Source of the DNA: Homoserinibacter gongjuensis
Lineage (GTDB): Bacteria; Actinomycetota; Actinomycetes; Actinomycetales; Microbacteriaceae
Length of the DNA stretch: 64,000 nucleotides
Reading direction: 5' to 3'
Assembly (NCBI RefSeq): GCF_030161875.1
Contig: NZ_BSVA01000001.1
Location: 682,001 to 746,000, forward strand
Shown here: piece after piece, positions 27,860 through 35,992 of the stretch
Numbering within the stretch: position 1 is the stretch's first letter
Layout of the letters: each line of letters begins with the position of its first letter
Position numbers and translations under genes: made by a program
The notes under the pieces: model-generated
Database searches by the model: none
The model's input: only the letters and a program-made list of their open reading frames with translations
Told to the model about the DNA's origin: nothing

Positions 27860-28750
27860 TCACCTGAGGTGAGACTCGACCTCGGCCCAGCTGGGCATCG
27901 ACGTCGAGGCACCCGCGCGCGTGGTGGCGAGAGCGGCGGCGACGGCTGCGGCACGCAGCGCGGCGGCCTCGGCGTCGCCCGCGGCCAGGCGCGCCACGAG
28001 CACGCCCGTGAACGTGTCGCCCGCTCCCGTCGTGTCGACCGGGGTCACCGGATGGGCGGCCACCTCGGCGACGATGTCTCCCGCGCGCGCCACGAGAGCG
28101 CCGCGCGCGCCGCGGGTCACGACGACCGTGCCGACCAGTGCGCTCAGGGCGCGGGCGGCATCCGCTTCGTCGTCGATTCCTGCGAGGGCGCACGCCTCGG
28201 CGGCGTTCGGCACGAGGACGTCGACCTGCTCGAGGAACCCGTCGGGCAGCGGCAGCACGGGCGCGGGCGTGACCACGGTCGTGACGCCGACCGAGCGCGC
28301 GAACGCGACAGCGGCGGCGACGAGCGGCAGCGGGCGCTCGAACTGCACGACGAGGTACCGGGCCGCGCGGATCGCCGCGCGCTGCACGTCGTCGAGCGGC
28401 AGCTCCACCCCGTTGGCGTCGGGCACGACGACGATCGCGTTCTCGCCGCCGTCGAGCACCGCGATGTGCGCGGTGCCGGTGGGACGCTCGACGAGGGCGA
28501 TCGCATCCGTGTCGACCCCGGCCGCGGCGAGCGTCTCACGCAGCTCGCCGCCGAAGGCGTCGCCGCCCACCGCACCGAGGAAGGCCACGTCGCCGTCGAC
28601 CCGAGCGGCAGCAATCGCCTGGTTCAGGCCCTTGCCTCCCGGAACGGTCGTGAACGAGCTGCCGAACATCGTCTCGCCGGGCTCGGGCAGCCGGGGCTGC
28701 CGCACGACGAGGTCCATGTTGGCGCTGCCGAGCACCACGATCTCTGCCAC
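27860..28750 (-). CDS. rbsK: Ribokinase
   Basis: PfkB-family kinase that phosphorylates D-ribose at O5, 296 residues, intact. The N-terminal MAEIVVLGSANMDLVVRQPR and VPGGKGLNQAIAAAR (Gly-Gly substrate motif) and the C-terminal VDTTGAGDTFTGVLVARLA (anion hole and catalytic Asp) are diagnostic. No ribose transporter or RbsD lies nearby, so the gene probably salvages ribose from nucleosides. It is convergent with the response regulator, only 7 bp apart. Confidence 0.92.
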   Translation of the reverse strand: MAEIVVLGSANMDLVVRQPRLPEPGETMFGSSFTTVPGGKGLNQAIAAARVDGDVAFLGAVGGDAFGGELRETLAAAGVDTDAIALVERPTGTAHIAVLDGGENAIVVVPDANGVELPLDDVQRAAIRAARYLVVQFERPLPLVAAAVAFARSVGVTTVVTPAPVLPLPDGFLEQVDVLVPNAAEACALAGIDDEADAARALSALVGTVVVTRGARGALVARAGDIVAEVAAHPVTPVDTTGAGDTFTGVLVARLAAGDAEAAALRAAAVAAALATTRAGASTSMPSWAEVESHLR

Positions 28751-28798
28751 GACTCGACCCTAGCGAGGGTGCGCGCCGCGCCCGCCGGCCCGCCGCAA

Positions 28799-28887
28799 TG
28801 TCGAAAATGCAGGAGATCCGCGCTGCTGGGCCGGCATCCGCCCCCGTTCTGTCGCGTTGAGTCGCGACGACTCCTGCATTTTCGACA
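28799..28887. repeat. Long-armed inverted repeat between rbsK and murB
   Basis: Perfect 17-bp arms TGTCGAAAATGCAGGAG (28799-28815) and CTCCTGCATTTTCGACA (28871-28887) enclose 55 bp. The AT-richer arms contrast with the surroundings. The spacer shows no open frame of note. It may be a mobile miniature element or a repeat family member. Confidence 0.9.
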
Positions 28888-28917
28888 AAGCAGGCCCGGG
28901 TGCGGCGACCGACCGAG

Positions 28918-30029
28918 CTACAGCTCGACCCCCACGAACACCGGCTCGGGGTGCAGCCGCACGCCGAACTCGGCGAGCACGCGCGTCTGCACGAGGGAGG
29001 CGAGCTGGGCGACATCCGCCGCCGTCGCACCGCCGCGGTTGACGATCGCGAGGGTGTGCTTCGTCGAGATCGCGGCGCCCGAGCCGGGCAGGGTGAAGCC
29101 GCGCGAGATGCCGGAGCGCTCGATGAGCCAGGCCGCCGACAGCTTCACCTGGTACTCCGCCGAGGCGAGAGCCGGCACGTCCTCGCCGGGCGCCAGCACG
29201 CGCTCCGGCTCCTCCGACACGATCGGCCAGCGCGGGGCGTCGGCAGGCATCGCCCGTGCGAACGACTCCGACACGATCGGGTTGGTGAAGAACGAGCCCG
29301 CGCTCACCGAGTCGGGGTCGGCCGCATCGAGCACCATGCCCTTCGACGCGCGCAACGCGAGCACGGCTCGCCGGGCGTCGGCGAGAGGCACACGTTCGCC
29401 CAGCTCCACCTGCAGAGCGGATGCGAGCTGCGCGTACGCGATCGGGCCCGACCAGCCGCCCGCGTCGAGGTCGAGCTCGACGGCGAGCACGATGCCGGCT
29501 CGCCCGCGCTTGAGGGCGCTCGTACGGTAGCCGAGGCCGAGGTCGCGCGCGTCGAGGCGCATCACCTCGCCAGTCGCGTAGTCGAGGAAGTCGATGCCGA
29601 CGAGCCGCTCGCCGAGTTCCTGGCCGTGGGCGCCGATGTTCTGCACGGGTGCCGCCCCCACCGTGCCCGGGATGCCGCTGAGCGCCTCGACGCCCGCGAG
29701 GCCCGCGTCCACGGTCGCCGCGACGAGCGCGTCCCAGCTCTCCCCGCCTCCGCGCGCACGCGGGCGTGTCGCCCGTCGGCGTCGATCGCGATGTCGATGC
29801 CCCGCGTCACGACCCGGATGACGGTGCCGTCGAAGCCCTCGTCGCCGATCAGCACGTTCGAGCCGCCGCCGAGCAGCAGCCAGTCGTCTCCCGTGCGCCA
29901 GACCTCGAGCGCGGTCTGCACGAGCTCGTCGCGCGTCGCGGGCTCCACGAGTTCGCGCGCGGGGCCCCCGACCCGGAGGGTCGTGAACTCCGCGAGCGGA
30001 CGCCCCGGGTGCGACTCCACGGGCGTCAC
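28918..30029 (-). CDS. murB: UDP-N-acetylmuramate dehydrogenase (frameshifted)
   Basis: FAD enzyme that reduces UDP-GlcNAc-enolpyruvate to UDP-MurNAc in peptidoglycan synthesis, about 370 residues. N-terminal LAEFTTLRVGGPARELVEPA and LLGGGSNVLIGDEGFDG bind FAD; GIPGTVGAAPVQNIGAHGQE, SAGSFFTNPIVSE (active-site Ser) and AAWLIERSGISRGF follow. The frame breaks at the C-run 29742-29745; one base gives AEAGESWDALVAATVDAG. The GTG start at 30029 overlaps the hadB-like stop (GTGA). The hadA-hadB-murB order is common in actinobacteria. Confidence 0.93.
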
Positions 30030-30448
30030 GGCTCCAGGCGGGCGAGAACTTGCGCCTTGCCGAGCACCGTCTCGCCACGGAAGGTGACGGTGAGATCGAT
30101 GCGCGCAGCATCCTCGTCGATGCGGCCGACCTTGGCGGTCACCGTCACGACAGCACCCTCGGCAGCATCCACCACGACGGGGCGGGTGAACCGCACCTGG
30201 TAGTCGACGACGCGGCCGGCATCCCCGAGCCAGTCGACGACGGGCTGCGCGGCGAGCCCCATCGTGAGCATGCCGTGGGCGAGCACACCGGGCAGTCCGA
30301 CGGATGCGGCGACGTCGTCGCGATAGTGGATGGGGTTGAAGTCACCGGATGCGCCCGCGTAGCGCACGAGGCTGTCGCGGCTGAGTGCGAACTCGGCCTC
30401 GGCCACGACGTCACCGACGGTCAGGCTCGAGAGCGTGGGCGTGCTCAT
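30026..30448 (-). CDS. MaoC-like (R)-hydroxyacyl dehydratase, HadB type
   Basis: Hot-dog-fold subunit of 140 residues. The catalytic hydratase-2 motif is intact: YAGASGDFNPIHYRDDVAAS (Asp and His), followed by LPGVLAHGMLTMG. The C-terminal RVVDYQVRFTRPVVVDAAEG is typical of HadB. It acts with the HadA-like subunit encoded upstream, probably dehydrating (3R)-hydroxyacyl chains in lipid metabolism. In mycolate makers this complex is FAS-II; here, in a probable mycolate-free organism, the role is less clear. Start and stop overlap both neighbours. Confidence 0.88.
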   Translation of the reverse strand: MSTPTLSSLTVGDVVAEAEFALSRDSLVRYAGASGDFNPIHYRDDVAASVGLPGVLAHGMLTMGLAAQPVVDWLGDAGRVVDYQVRFTRPVVVDAAEGAVVTVTAKVGRIDEDAARIDLTVTFRGETVLGKAQVLARLEP

Positions 30449-30890
30449 TCGTCACCTCGCACGACGAGGGTGGAGGTCGCGGTGACCACGTGGGATCCGG
30501 ATGCGTCGGCCACGAGGGCGTCGGCCGTCACCATGGAGTGCCCGCCGAGGCTCTTGACGCTCGTGACGGTGAGGGTCGCCGTGAGCTCGTCGCCCGCGAC
30601 GACCGGGCGGCTGTAGCTGAAGCGCTGGTCGCCGTGCACGACACGGCTGAAGTCGATGCCTGCCTCGGGGTCGGCCAGCAGCTGCGCGAGGGCGTGCTCC
30701 TGCACGACGACCGGGAAGGTGGGCGGCGCCACGACATCCGGGTAGCCCGCTGCGCGTGCGGCCTCGGGGTCGTGGTGGAGGGGTTCGTCGCGAACACGGC
30801 ACGCGCGAACTCGCGCACCTTCTCGCGGCCGACGAGGTAGGGGGCTGTGGGCGGATAGCTCCGCCCCTGCAGCTCGGGGTTGACGCTCAC
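30445..30890 (-). CDS. MaoC-like dehydratase, HadA type (frameshifted)
   Basis: Hot-dog-fold partner of the HadB-like protein, about 148 residues. The N-terminal MSVNPELQGRSYPPTAPYLV and VREFARAVFATNP join NPLHHDPEAARAAGYPDVVA once a base is restored in the G-run at 30780-30783; the rest (PTFPVVVQEHALAQLLADPE, HGDQRFSYSRPVVAGDEL) is intact. HadA-type subunits lack the catalytic Asp-His pair of HadB and bind the acyl chain. Its stop overlaps the hadB start (ATGA). Confidence 0.88.
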
Positions 30891-30948
30891 GGGTTCGAGC
30901 CTAGCTTCGCTCCCCCGCGCGTGCCCCGCGCGCCCGACCCCTTCGTAC

Positions 30949-30984
30949 GGAACCCCGGCGACCGTCGCGGTCAGCCGGGGTTCC
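30949..30984 (-). terminator. Strong hairpin after the small peptide gene
   Basis: GGAACCCCGGC / GCCGGGGTTCC with an inner GACCG-TCG-CGGTC stem and one bulged A make a 16-bp stem. There is no T-run on the transcribed strand (GTACGAAGG), as often in actinobacteria. It lies 22 bp past the peptide stop and separates it from hadA. Confidence 0.7.
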
Positions 30985-31006
30985 GGGGTCTATGCGGTGG
31001 GCCTGC

Positions 31007-31087
31007 TTACTGGCAGGACTCGCAGTAGAGGTCGTCCATCGGGTCGACCGGAACTGCGTAGCCACCGACGGTGTCGACGTCGTTCAT
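31007..31087 (-). CDS. 26-residue Cys-containing peptide
   Basis: A tiny gene with every sign of being real: strong ribosome site GAGGGAGG eight bases before the ATG at 31087, its own promoter and palindromic operator upstream, and a strong hairpin behind. The product begins MNDVDTVGGYAVPVD and ends DLYCESCQ. It is acidic, has no membrane segment, and has a CxxC pair three and six residues... from the C-terminal Gln (Cys22, Cys25 of 26). I do not recognise the family. It could be a metal- or redox-active peptide, a modified peptide precursor, or a Cys-codon leader peptide; no modifying enzyme is encoded beside it. Confidence 0.65.
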   Translation of the reverse strand: MNDVDTVGGYAVPVDPMDDLYCESCQ

Positions 31088-31134
31088 GGCAACCTCCCTC
31101 AGAAGTCTCAACTGGTGGTCCAAGGTTTTCACCC

Positions 31135-31176
31135 TGGTGAGTCACCACTATATAACGGGAATTCCACGCGTGTCAT
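31135..31176 (-). promoter_or_regulatory. Promoter with palindromic operator for the 26-residue peptide gene
   Basis: On the minus strand ATGACA (31171-31176) and TATAGT (31147-31152) are separated by 18 bp, a good sigma-70-type promoter in an AT-rich patch. The perfect palindrome TGGTGAGTCACCA (31135-31147) covers the predicted transcription start, where a repressor could sit. Confidence 0.6.
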
Positions 31177-31268
31177 TCCCCTACATGTTGTGTCTCGGCG
31201 TGTCGCGCAAACTTTTTCGATACCCGTATTCCACCAGCAACCACCGACATCCGGCGTCCATGCCGGGG

Positions 31269-32420
31269 TCAGGGGCGGGCGAGCGCCGCCATCCGGTCGA
31301 CGGCCTCGATGACGAGCTCGGGGGCACACGCGAGGTTGAGACGCACGTGGCCGCGCCCCTCGCGCCCGAACGCCGGGCCGTTCGAGAGGGCGAGGCGTGA
31401 ACGCTCGAGCAGCACGGATGCGGGGTCGTCGCCCCAGCCGTACGCCGAGAGGTCGATCCAGGCAAGGTAGCTCGCCGACGGTCGCGTCAGCCGCGCCTCC
31501 GGCAGCTTCGCCGCGAGCTGCGCCTCGAGCAGCTCGACGTTCGCCACGATCGACGCGATCGTCTCGGCGAGCCACGCCCGCGCATCCGCGAACCCGACCC
31601 GGGTGGCGAGGAGGCCGAGGTGGCCCGTGCGGAAGGTGACCTCGTCGGGCAGCCCGCGCACGAGCTGTGACATCCGCTCGGACTCGGCGACGAAGAAGGC
31701 GGCCTTGAGTCCCGCGAGGTTGAAGGCCTTGCTGCCCGACTCCGCCGCGATGCCGTGCTCGCGCGCGGCGTCCGACACCGTCAGATACGGGGTGAACACG
31801 ACACCCGGATGCGTGAGCGGCGCGTGGATCTCGTCGCTCACGACGAAGCCGTCGTGCCGGGCCACGATGCGCGACAGCTCCGCCAGCTCGTCGCGCGTGT
31901 GCACGAGTCCGAGCGGGTTGTGCGGGTTGCACAGCAGCACGCCACGCGCCCCCGCCGCGAGTGCCCGGTCGATGCCTGCGAGGTCGAGGGAGTAGGCGGT
32001 GCCGTCGGCGTGCAGCGGCACCTCGACGACCCGGGCGCCCGCCTCCGGGATCAGGTCGAAGAACGGCGGATACACGGGCGGGGTGATGATGACGCCGTCG
32101 CCCGGCGCGGCCAGCCGGCTCAGCGTCTCGACGATCACGACGCTCACATCCGTCGTGATGCCCATCCGCTCCGGATCGGGCGACCAACCCCAGCTGTCAC
32201 GCGCGAACGCGGCGAACGCCTCGCGCGGTGCCGGGTCGCGCGGGTCGACGTAGCCGGTGTCGCTGCGGTCGATCGCCGCGCGCAGGGCGTCGGCGATCTG
32301 GGGCGCGAGGGGATAGTCCATCTCGGCGACGAACATCGGCAGCACGTCGGCGGGATACGCGCGCCACTTCTCGCTCGTGCGCGTGCGGAGCAGGTCGAGG
32401 GGATCAGCGGGAGTGCCCAT
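31269..32420 (-). CDS. MalY/PatB-family aminotransferase (C-S lyase)
   Basis: PLP enzyme of 383 residues, class I/II fold. MPMFVAEMDYPLAP-like opening (LPMFVAEMDYPLAPQIADAL), LLCNPHNPLGLVHTRDEL, VVSDEIHAPLTHPG and the Schiff-base Lys in SGSKAFNLAGLKAAF are diagnostic of the MalY/PatB group, which cleaves cystathionine and other Cys-S conjugates. It may feed methionine synthesis or sulfur recycling. The start at 32420 is close to the divergent membrane-protein gene (39 bp). The small Cys-containing peptide gene lies 182 bp downstream. Confidence 0.92.
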   Translation of the reverse strand: MGTPADPLDLLRTRTSEKWRAYPADVLPMFVAEMDYPLAPQIADALRAAIDRSDTGYVDPRDPAPREAFAAFARDSWGWSPDPERMGITTDVSVVIVETLSRLAAPGDGVIITPPVYPPFFDLIPEAGARVVEVPLHADGTAYSLDLAGIDRALAAGARGVLLCNPHNPLGLVHTRDELAELSRIVARHDGFVVSDEIHAPLTHPGVVFTPYLTVSDAAREHGIAAESGSKAFNLAGLKAAFFVAESERMSQLVRGLPDEVTFRTGHLGLLATRVGFADARAWLAETIASIVANVELLEAQLAAKLPEARLTRPSASYLAWIDLSAYGWGDDPASVLLERSRLALSNGPAFGREGRGHVRLNLACAPELVIEAVDRMAALARP

Positions 32421-32459
32421 GCCCCGATGCTAGGCGGGCGGGCCGCTACGCTCGCGGGC

Positions 32460-32990
32460 ATGAGCGGCCTCGTCATCCCTCCCCCGGCAGCCCGGGAGAT
32501 GCATGCCCCGCACGAGCGCCCGCCGCTGCCACTCGGCACGCGGGTCGACACCGTGTGGATCTGGCTCATCGTCGTGGTGCCGTGGGTGCTGGCCTCCACC
32601 ATCTACCTCTTCGACGTGCGCGAGGTGCTGGACGCGCTCTGGGTCGACGACGCGACCGCAGCGCTCGGCCACGTGGGGCTGCACCTCGCGGTGCTCGCGG
32701 GCAGCTCACTCGTGACGATCGCACTCGCCCTGCTCTTCGCGTTCCGAGATGCGCGCCGGCTGCGGACGGTCGGCGTGGTGCGCCCCTTCCCGTGGGGCTT
32801 CGCGGCCATCGCCGGCATCGTCTATGTGATCGGACGCCAGGTGGTGCTGCGCAAGGTGACTCCGGCATCCGCGGCGCCGCTCGTCGTGTCGATCGTGCTC
32901 TATGTGCTCTGGTACACGGTGTTCGGCGCGTGGGCGATCGTGAGCGTGGCGGATGCGCTCGCCGGGCTCGCCGCTAGCATCGAGCCATGA
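32460..32990 (+). CDS. Four-helix membrane protein, paralogue 1
   Basis: A 176-residue membrane protein. Helices at about 30-50 (WIWLIVVVPWVLASTIYLF), 75-98, 105-125 and 140-165. The pattern DARRLRTVGVVRPFPWGFAA then YVIGRQVVLRKVTPASAAPL recurs in the next gene (DYKHLEAIGVERPFHWAFAF, YLIGRHVVLRKVSRTAGWPL). The two are therefore duplicates of one unnamed family, recently duplicated in tandem. The stop overlaps the next start in ATGA. Confidence 0.8.
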   Translation: MSGLVIPPPAAREMHAPHERPPLPLGTRVDTVWIWLIVVVPWVLASTIYLFDVREVLDALWVDDATAALGHVGLHLAVLAGSSLVTIALALLFAFRDARRLRTVGVVRPFPWGFAAIAGIVYVIGRQVVLRKVTPASAAPLVVSIVLYVLWYTVFGAWAIVSVADALAGLAASIEP

Positions 32991-33633
32991 CCGACCCGAC
33001 AGCATCCGCGGCCGCGAGCGCGGCCCCGGGTGGTATCCCGACGGCACCGGCGGACAGCGCTGGTGGAACGGTTCCGGCTGGAGTGAGCACACCGCGCCCG
33101 CAGCCGCCGGGCCCGCGCAGTCGGTGCAGCGACCGGCCCTGCCTGCGGGCGCGCGCATCGACAACGCGTGGGTCTGGATCGTCTCGGTCGGGTATCTGCT
33201 GAGCATCATCCCGATGTTCTTCTTCGACATGAACGGCTACATCGCGACGATCTTCGACGCACAGCTGTCGCGCTCCCCGGCCGGCCTGAGCGACGCGCTG
33301 GTGGGCTACGCCGTGTTCGGCATCGTCTCGTGGCTGCTCGGGCTCATCGTCTGGGGGCTCGCCGTCTTCGGGGCGTATCGCGACTACAAGCACCTCGAGG
33401 CGATCGGCGTGGAGCGCCCCTTCCACTGGGCGTTCGCGTTCATCCCGTACCCGATCGTCTACCTGATCGGCAGGCACGTCGTGCTGCGCAAGGTGAGCCG
33501 CACGGCGGGGTGGCCGCTGTGGGCGCACATCGGCAGCTATGCACTCGTGTTCCTCGCGATGGGGATCTGGATGATCGTCGCGATGCGCGCGATGTTCGAG
33601 ATGATCGCGCAGTATCCCGGCACGTTCAGCTGA
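32987..33633 (+). CDS. DUF2510 membrane protein, paralogue 2 (frameshifted)
   Basis: Protein of about 215 residues. The N-terminus (MTDPTASAAASAA) joins a DUF2510 domain (PGWYPDGTGGQRWWNGSGWS) when one base is added in the C-run at 33024-33027. Four membrane helices follow, the last ending MIVAMRAMFEMIAQYPGTFS. The membrane part is a paralogue of the preceding gene. DUF2510 is a short Trp-rich module common on actinobacterial membrane proteins, of unknown role. It is convergent with the sensor-like gene. Confidence 0.85.
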
Positions 33634-33671
33634 GCCGAGCGCTGAGCCGGGCGCCGAGGCGGCAGGAAAGC

Positions 33672-34756
33672 TCAGACGACGTCGAACTCGAACTCGAGCC
33701 GCCGCGCGCCGAGGTGCACGCGTGCGCCCGGGAACACGATCCGCAGCAGCGCCTGCAGCTCCGGCCCGAGCCGTCCCCGGCCCCCTCGGCTCCAGTGCAG
33801 CGAGAAATGGGCGCGGCCCGCTGCCCGCTGCACGATCGCGACGGTGCGCCGGTGGGCGAGCGAGGCACACGCCGCGTCCACCACGGCGCGCTGGGTGTCA
33901 TCCATGTGGGTCACGAGCCCATCGGCATCGTGTAGTTCCGAGACCACGTCGCCGAGCCAGACGCCGTCGGCCTCCTCGACGAGTGCGCGTCGCAGGGCGT
34001 CACCCAGCGTGCGCGCCCGCTCGGCGTCGTCCGAGGTGAGCTCTCCCGCGTCGAGCACGCCACGCAGGAACGGCCCCACCTCACTCTCCACGAGCGCGAG
34101 TCGTTCATCGTGCAGTTCGCTGCGCACCCGAGAGCGGATGCGTTCCACCTCCGTTCGACGCAGCTCGCTCGTCTGCTCCCGCCAGCGCAGCAGCCGACGC
34201 ACGGCGGTCGCCGAGAAGGCGGCCGCACCGACCCCGGCGGCGAGCAGCGGTCCGCCGGTGAGGAACCCGTAGACGACGGGGGCAGTGGCGCCCCCGCGGC
34301 CGCGCTGCCCGCGACGGTGATCGCGGCGACGACCACGGCGCTGCCCGCCGCCATGCCGAGCAACTCGGCCGCGGGGCGGAAGCAGGCCATCGCCATCACG
34401 AGCAGGGCGAGAGCGAGTGGCGACCAGTCCGAGCGCACCGTGACGTTGCCGCCCCATTGCGCCGCAGCCTCGAAACCCACCGCGGCGAGGCCCACGAGGT
34501 GCACCGCGAGCGCGCTGCGCCAGGTGAACGGAGCCCGCCGGGGACTGCTCGCGAGCACCACGATGAGACACGCGACGGCGAGGCACACGTAGCCCGCGGC
34601 GAGGAACAGACCGTCGCGGTACTCGGCGCGGTGCACGACCGAAACTCCCACCGAGGTGCCGATCGCCCCCGCCGTGAGCGCCCACCCGAACGCCTGCGCC
34701 GTGACCCCGCCGAGGGGGTCGAGCTGCTGGGGCGAGAGTGACGTGACGGCGGTCAC
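33672..34756 (-). CDS. Sensor-kinase-like membrane protein (frameshifted)
   Basis: Protein of about 360 residues. Five to six N-terminal helices (VTAVTSLSPQQLDPLGGVTA, then AGYVCLAVACLIVVLASSPR and others) precede a cytoplasmic part with SRVRSELHDERLALVESEVG, where ELHDE sits at the place of a HisKA_3 His box, and a degenerate C-terminal domain without recognisable N and G boxes. The halves join with one base in the C-run at 34291-34295. The GTG start overlaps the stop of the upstream kinase. It may be a catalytically degenerate partner of that kinase. Confidence 0.75.
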
Positions 34757-35970
34757 ACCAACACCGCCGCGGGGATCGTCACGTGCACCGAGGTGCCCGC
34801 GCCGGGGCTGCTCCAGACCCGCACGGTGCCGCCGCAGCGCTCCAGCCGGCCGACCACCGACTCGCTGAGCCCGAGACGATCGTGCGGAACGGCATCCGGG
34901 TCGAAGCCGACGCCTTCGTCGACGATCGTGACGCTCACCTCGCCGGCATCGGCGGCCGCGGCGAGCCAGGCCTCGGTCACCCCCGCATGCCGCACGACGT
35001 TCACGAGGCACTGCGCGAGCGCGGCGCGCATGGCCGAGGCCGCCGGCTCCGAGACCCGGTCGAGCGCCGTCACCTCACCCTCGAGGCGCACCGTGACCCC
35101 TCCCGCTGCGCCGATCGAGACGAGCCACGCCGCGACCCCGTCGGGAGCGGGCGGCTCGGCGTGCAACAACGGCAGCACCGCGCTCGACTCGAGGCTGCGC
35201 ACGATGCGGGCACGTTCGGTCTCGTCGAGGGCACCCGGCTCGCGGTGGGCGAGCACCGCGAGCTCGCCCAGCAGGGTGTCATGCAGCAGGGCGATCGACT
35301 CGCGGCCCTCGCTCTCGCGCAGGCGACGCGCGCGCGTGCGGCGGTCGGCCTCCTGCAGGGATGCGGTTCCGCGCCGCGACCGCCGGCGCGCGAGCGGCAC
35401 GAGAGCGTACGCGATCACGACGGCGGCCGCGATCGCGATGGGCGGCACGTCGAGGCGGTACGGCAGCGAGACCACCGCTGCGGTCACCGCGATCGTGCCC
35501 TCGCCGATGGCGAATCCGGCGAGCGCTCCCGCCAGTCCCCCGGTCCAGCGGTCGCTCGCGATCCCGATCACGACGGCGAGGTTGGTCGACATCGACAGCA
35601 TGAATCCGGCCGTACCCGCCGACGCCTGCGCAGGCGACGCGGCCGCTGCGAGCGTGAGCGCGGCGAGGGACGCCGACACCGTGACGGCGATCGCGACGCA
35701 TCCGAGCACGGGGATCGGCTGCCAGCGCCATCCGGCGACGCAGCAGGCCGCGAGCGGCACGAGCGCAAGGGGCACCCACGGCACGAGGCTGCCGGGCTGC
35801 GCGAGCGGCAAGATCACGCCCACGGCCGCCAGCACCGCGACGAGCACGAGGCTCATCGCCACGACGCCCGTGACGAGCGCGGCACGCGCGGTGAGCGCGG
35901 CCTCGCGCAGCGGCACGACCCACTCGCCAGGGGTGCTCACGCTCGTGGCGGGAGGCGGCGCAGCGGTCAT
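34753..35970 (-). CDS. Sensor histidine kinase, NarL class
   Basis: Membrane kinase of 405 residues with about six to eight N-terminal helices. The cytoplasmic core has ESIALLHDTLLGELAVLAHR (His box), AQCLVNVVRHAGVTEAW (N box) and DEGVGFDPDAVPHDRLGLSE (G box), closely like the PspC-kinase at 19641. No response regulator accompanies it; the overlapping downstream gene is a degenerate sensor-like protein. It is therefore an orphan, or signals through a regulator elsewhere. It ends in GTGA with its neighbour. Confidence 0.85.
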   Translation of the reverse strand: MTAAPPPATSVSTPGEWVVPLREAALTARAALVTGVVAMSLVLVAVLAAVGVILPLAQPGSLVPWVPLALVPLAACCVAGWRWQPIPVLGCVAIAVTVSASLAALTLAAAASPAQASAGTAGFMLSMSTNLAVVIGIASDRWTGGLAGALAGFAIGEGTIAVTAAVVSLPYRLDVPPIAIAAAVVIAYALVPLARRRSRRGTASLQEADRRTRARRLRESEGRESIALLHDTLLGELAVLAHREPGALDETERARIVRSLESSAVLPLLHAEPPAPDGVAAWLVSIGAAGGVTVRLEGEVTALDRVSEPAASAMRAALAQCLVNVVRHAGVTEAWLAAAADAGEVSVTIVDEGVGFDPDAVPHDRLGLSESVVGRLERCGGTVRVWSSPGAGTSVHVTIPAAVLV

Positions 35971-35992
35971 GCACGAAGAGTAGCGACTGCCC

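Noticed and set aside
28918-30029. murB as a true pseudogene
   Set aside because: murB is essential and both halves are fully conserved across a single short C-run; sequencing error is far more likely.
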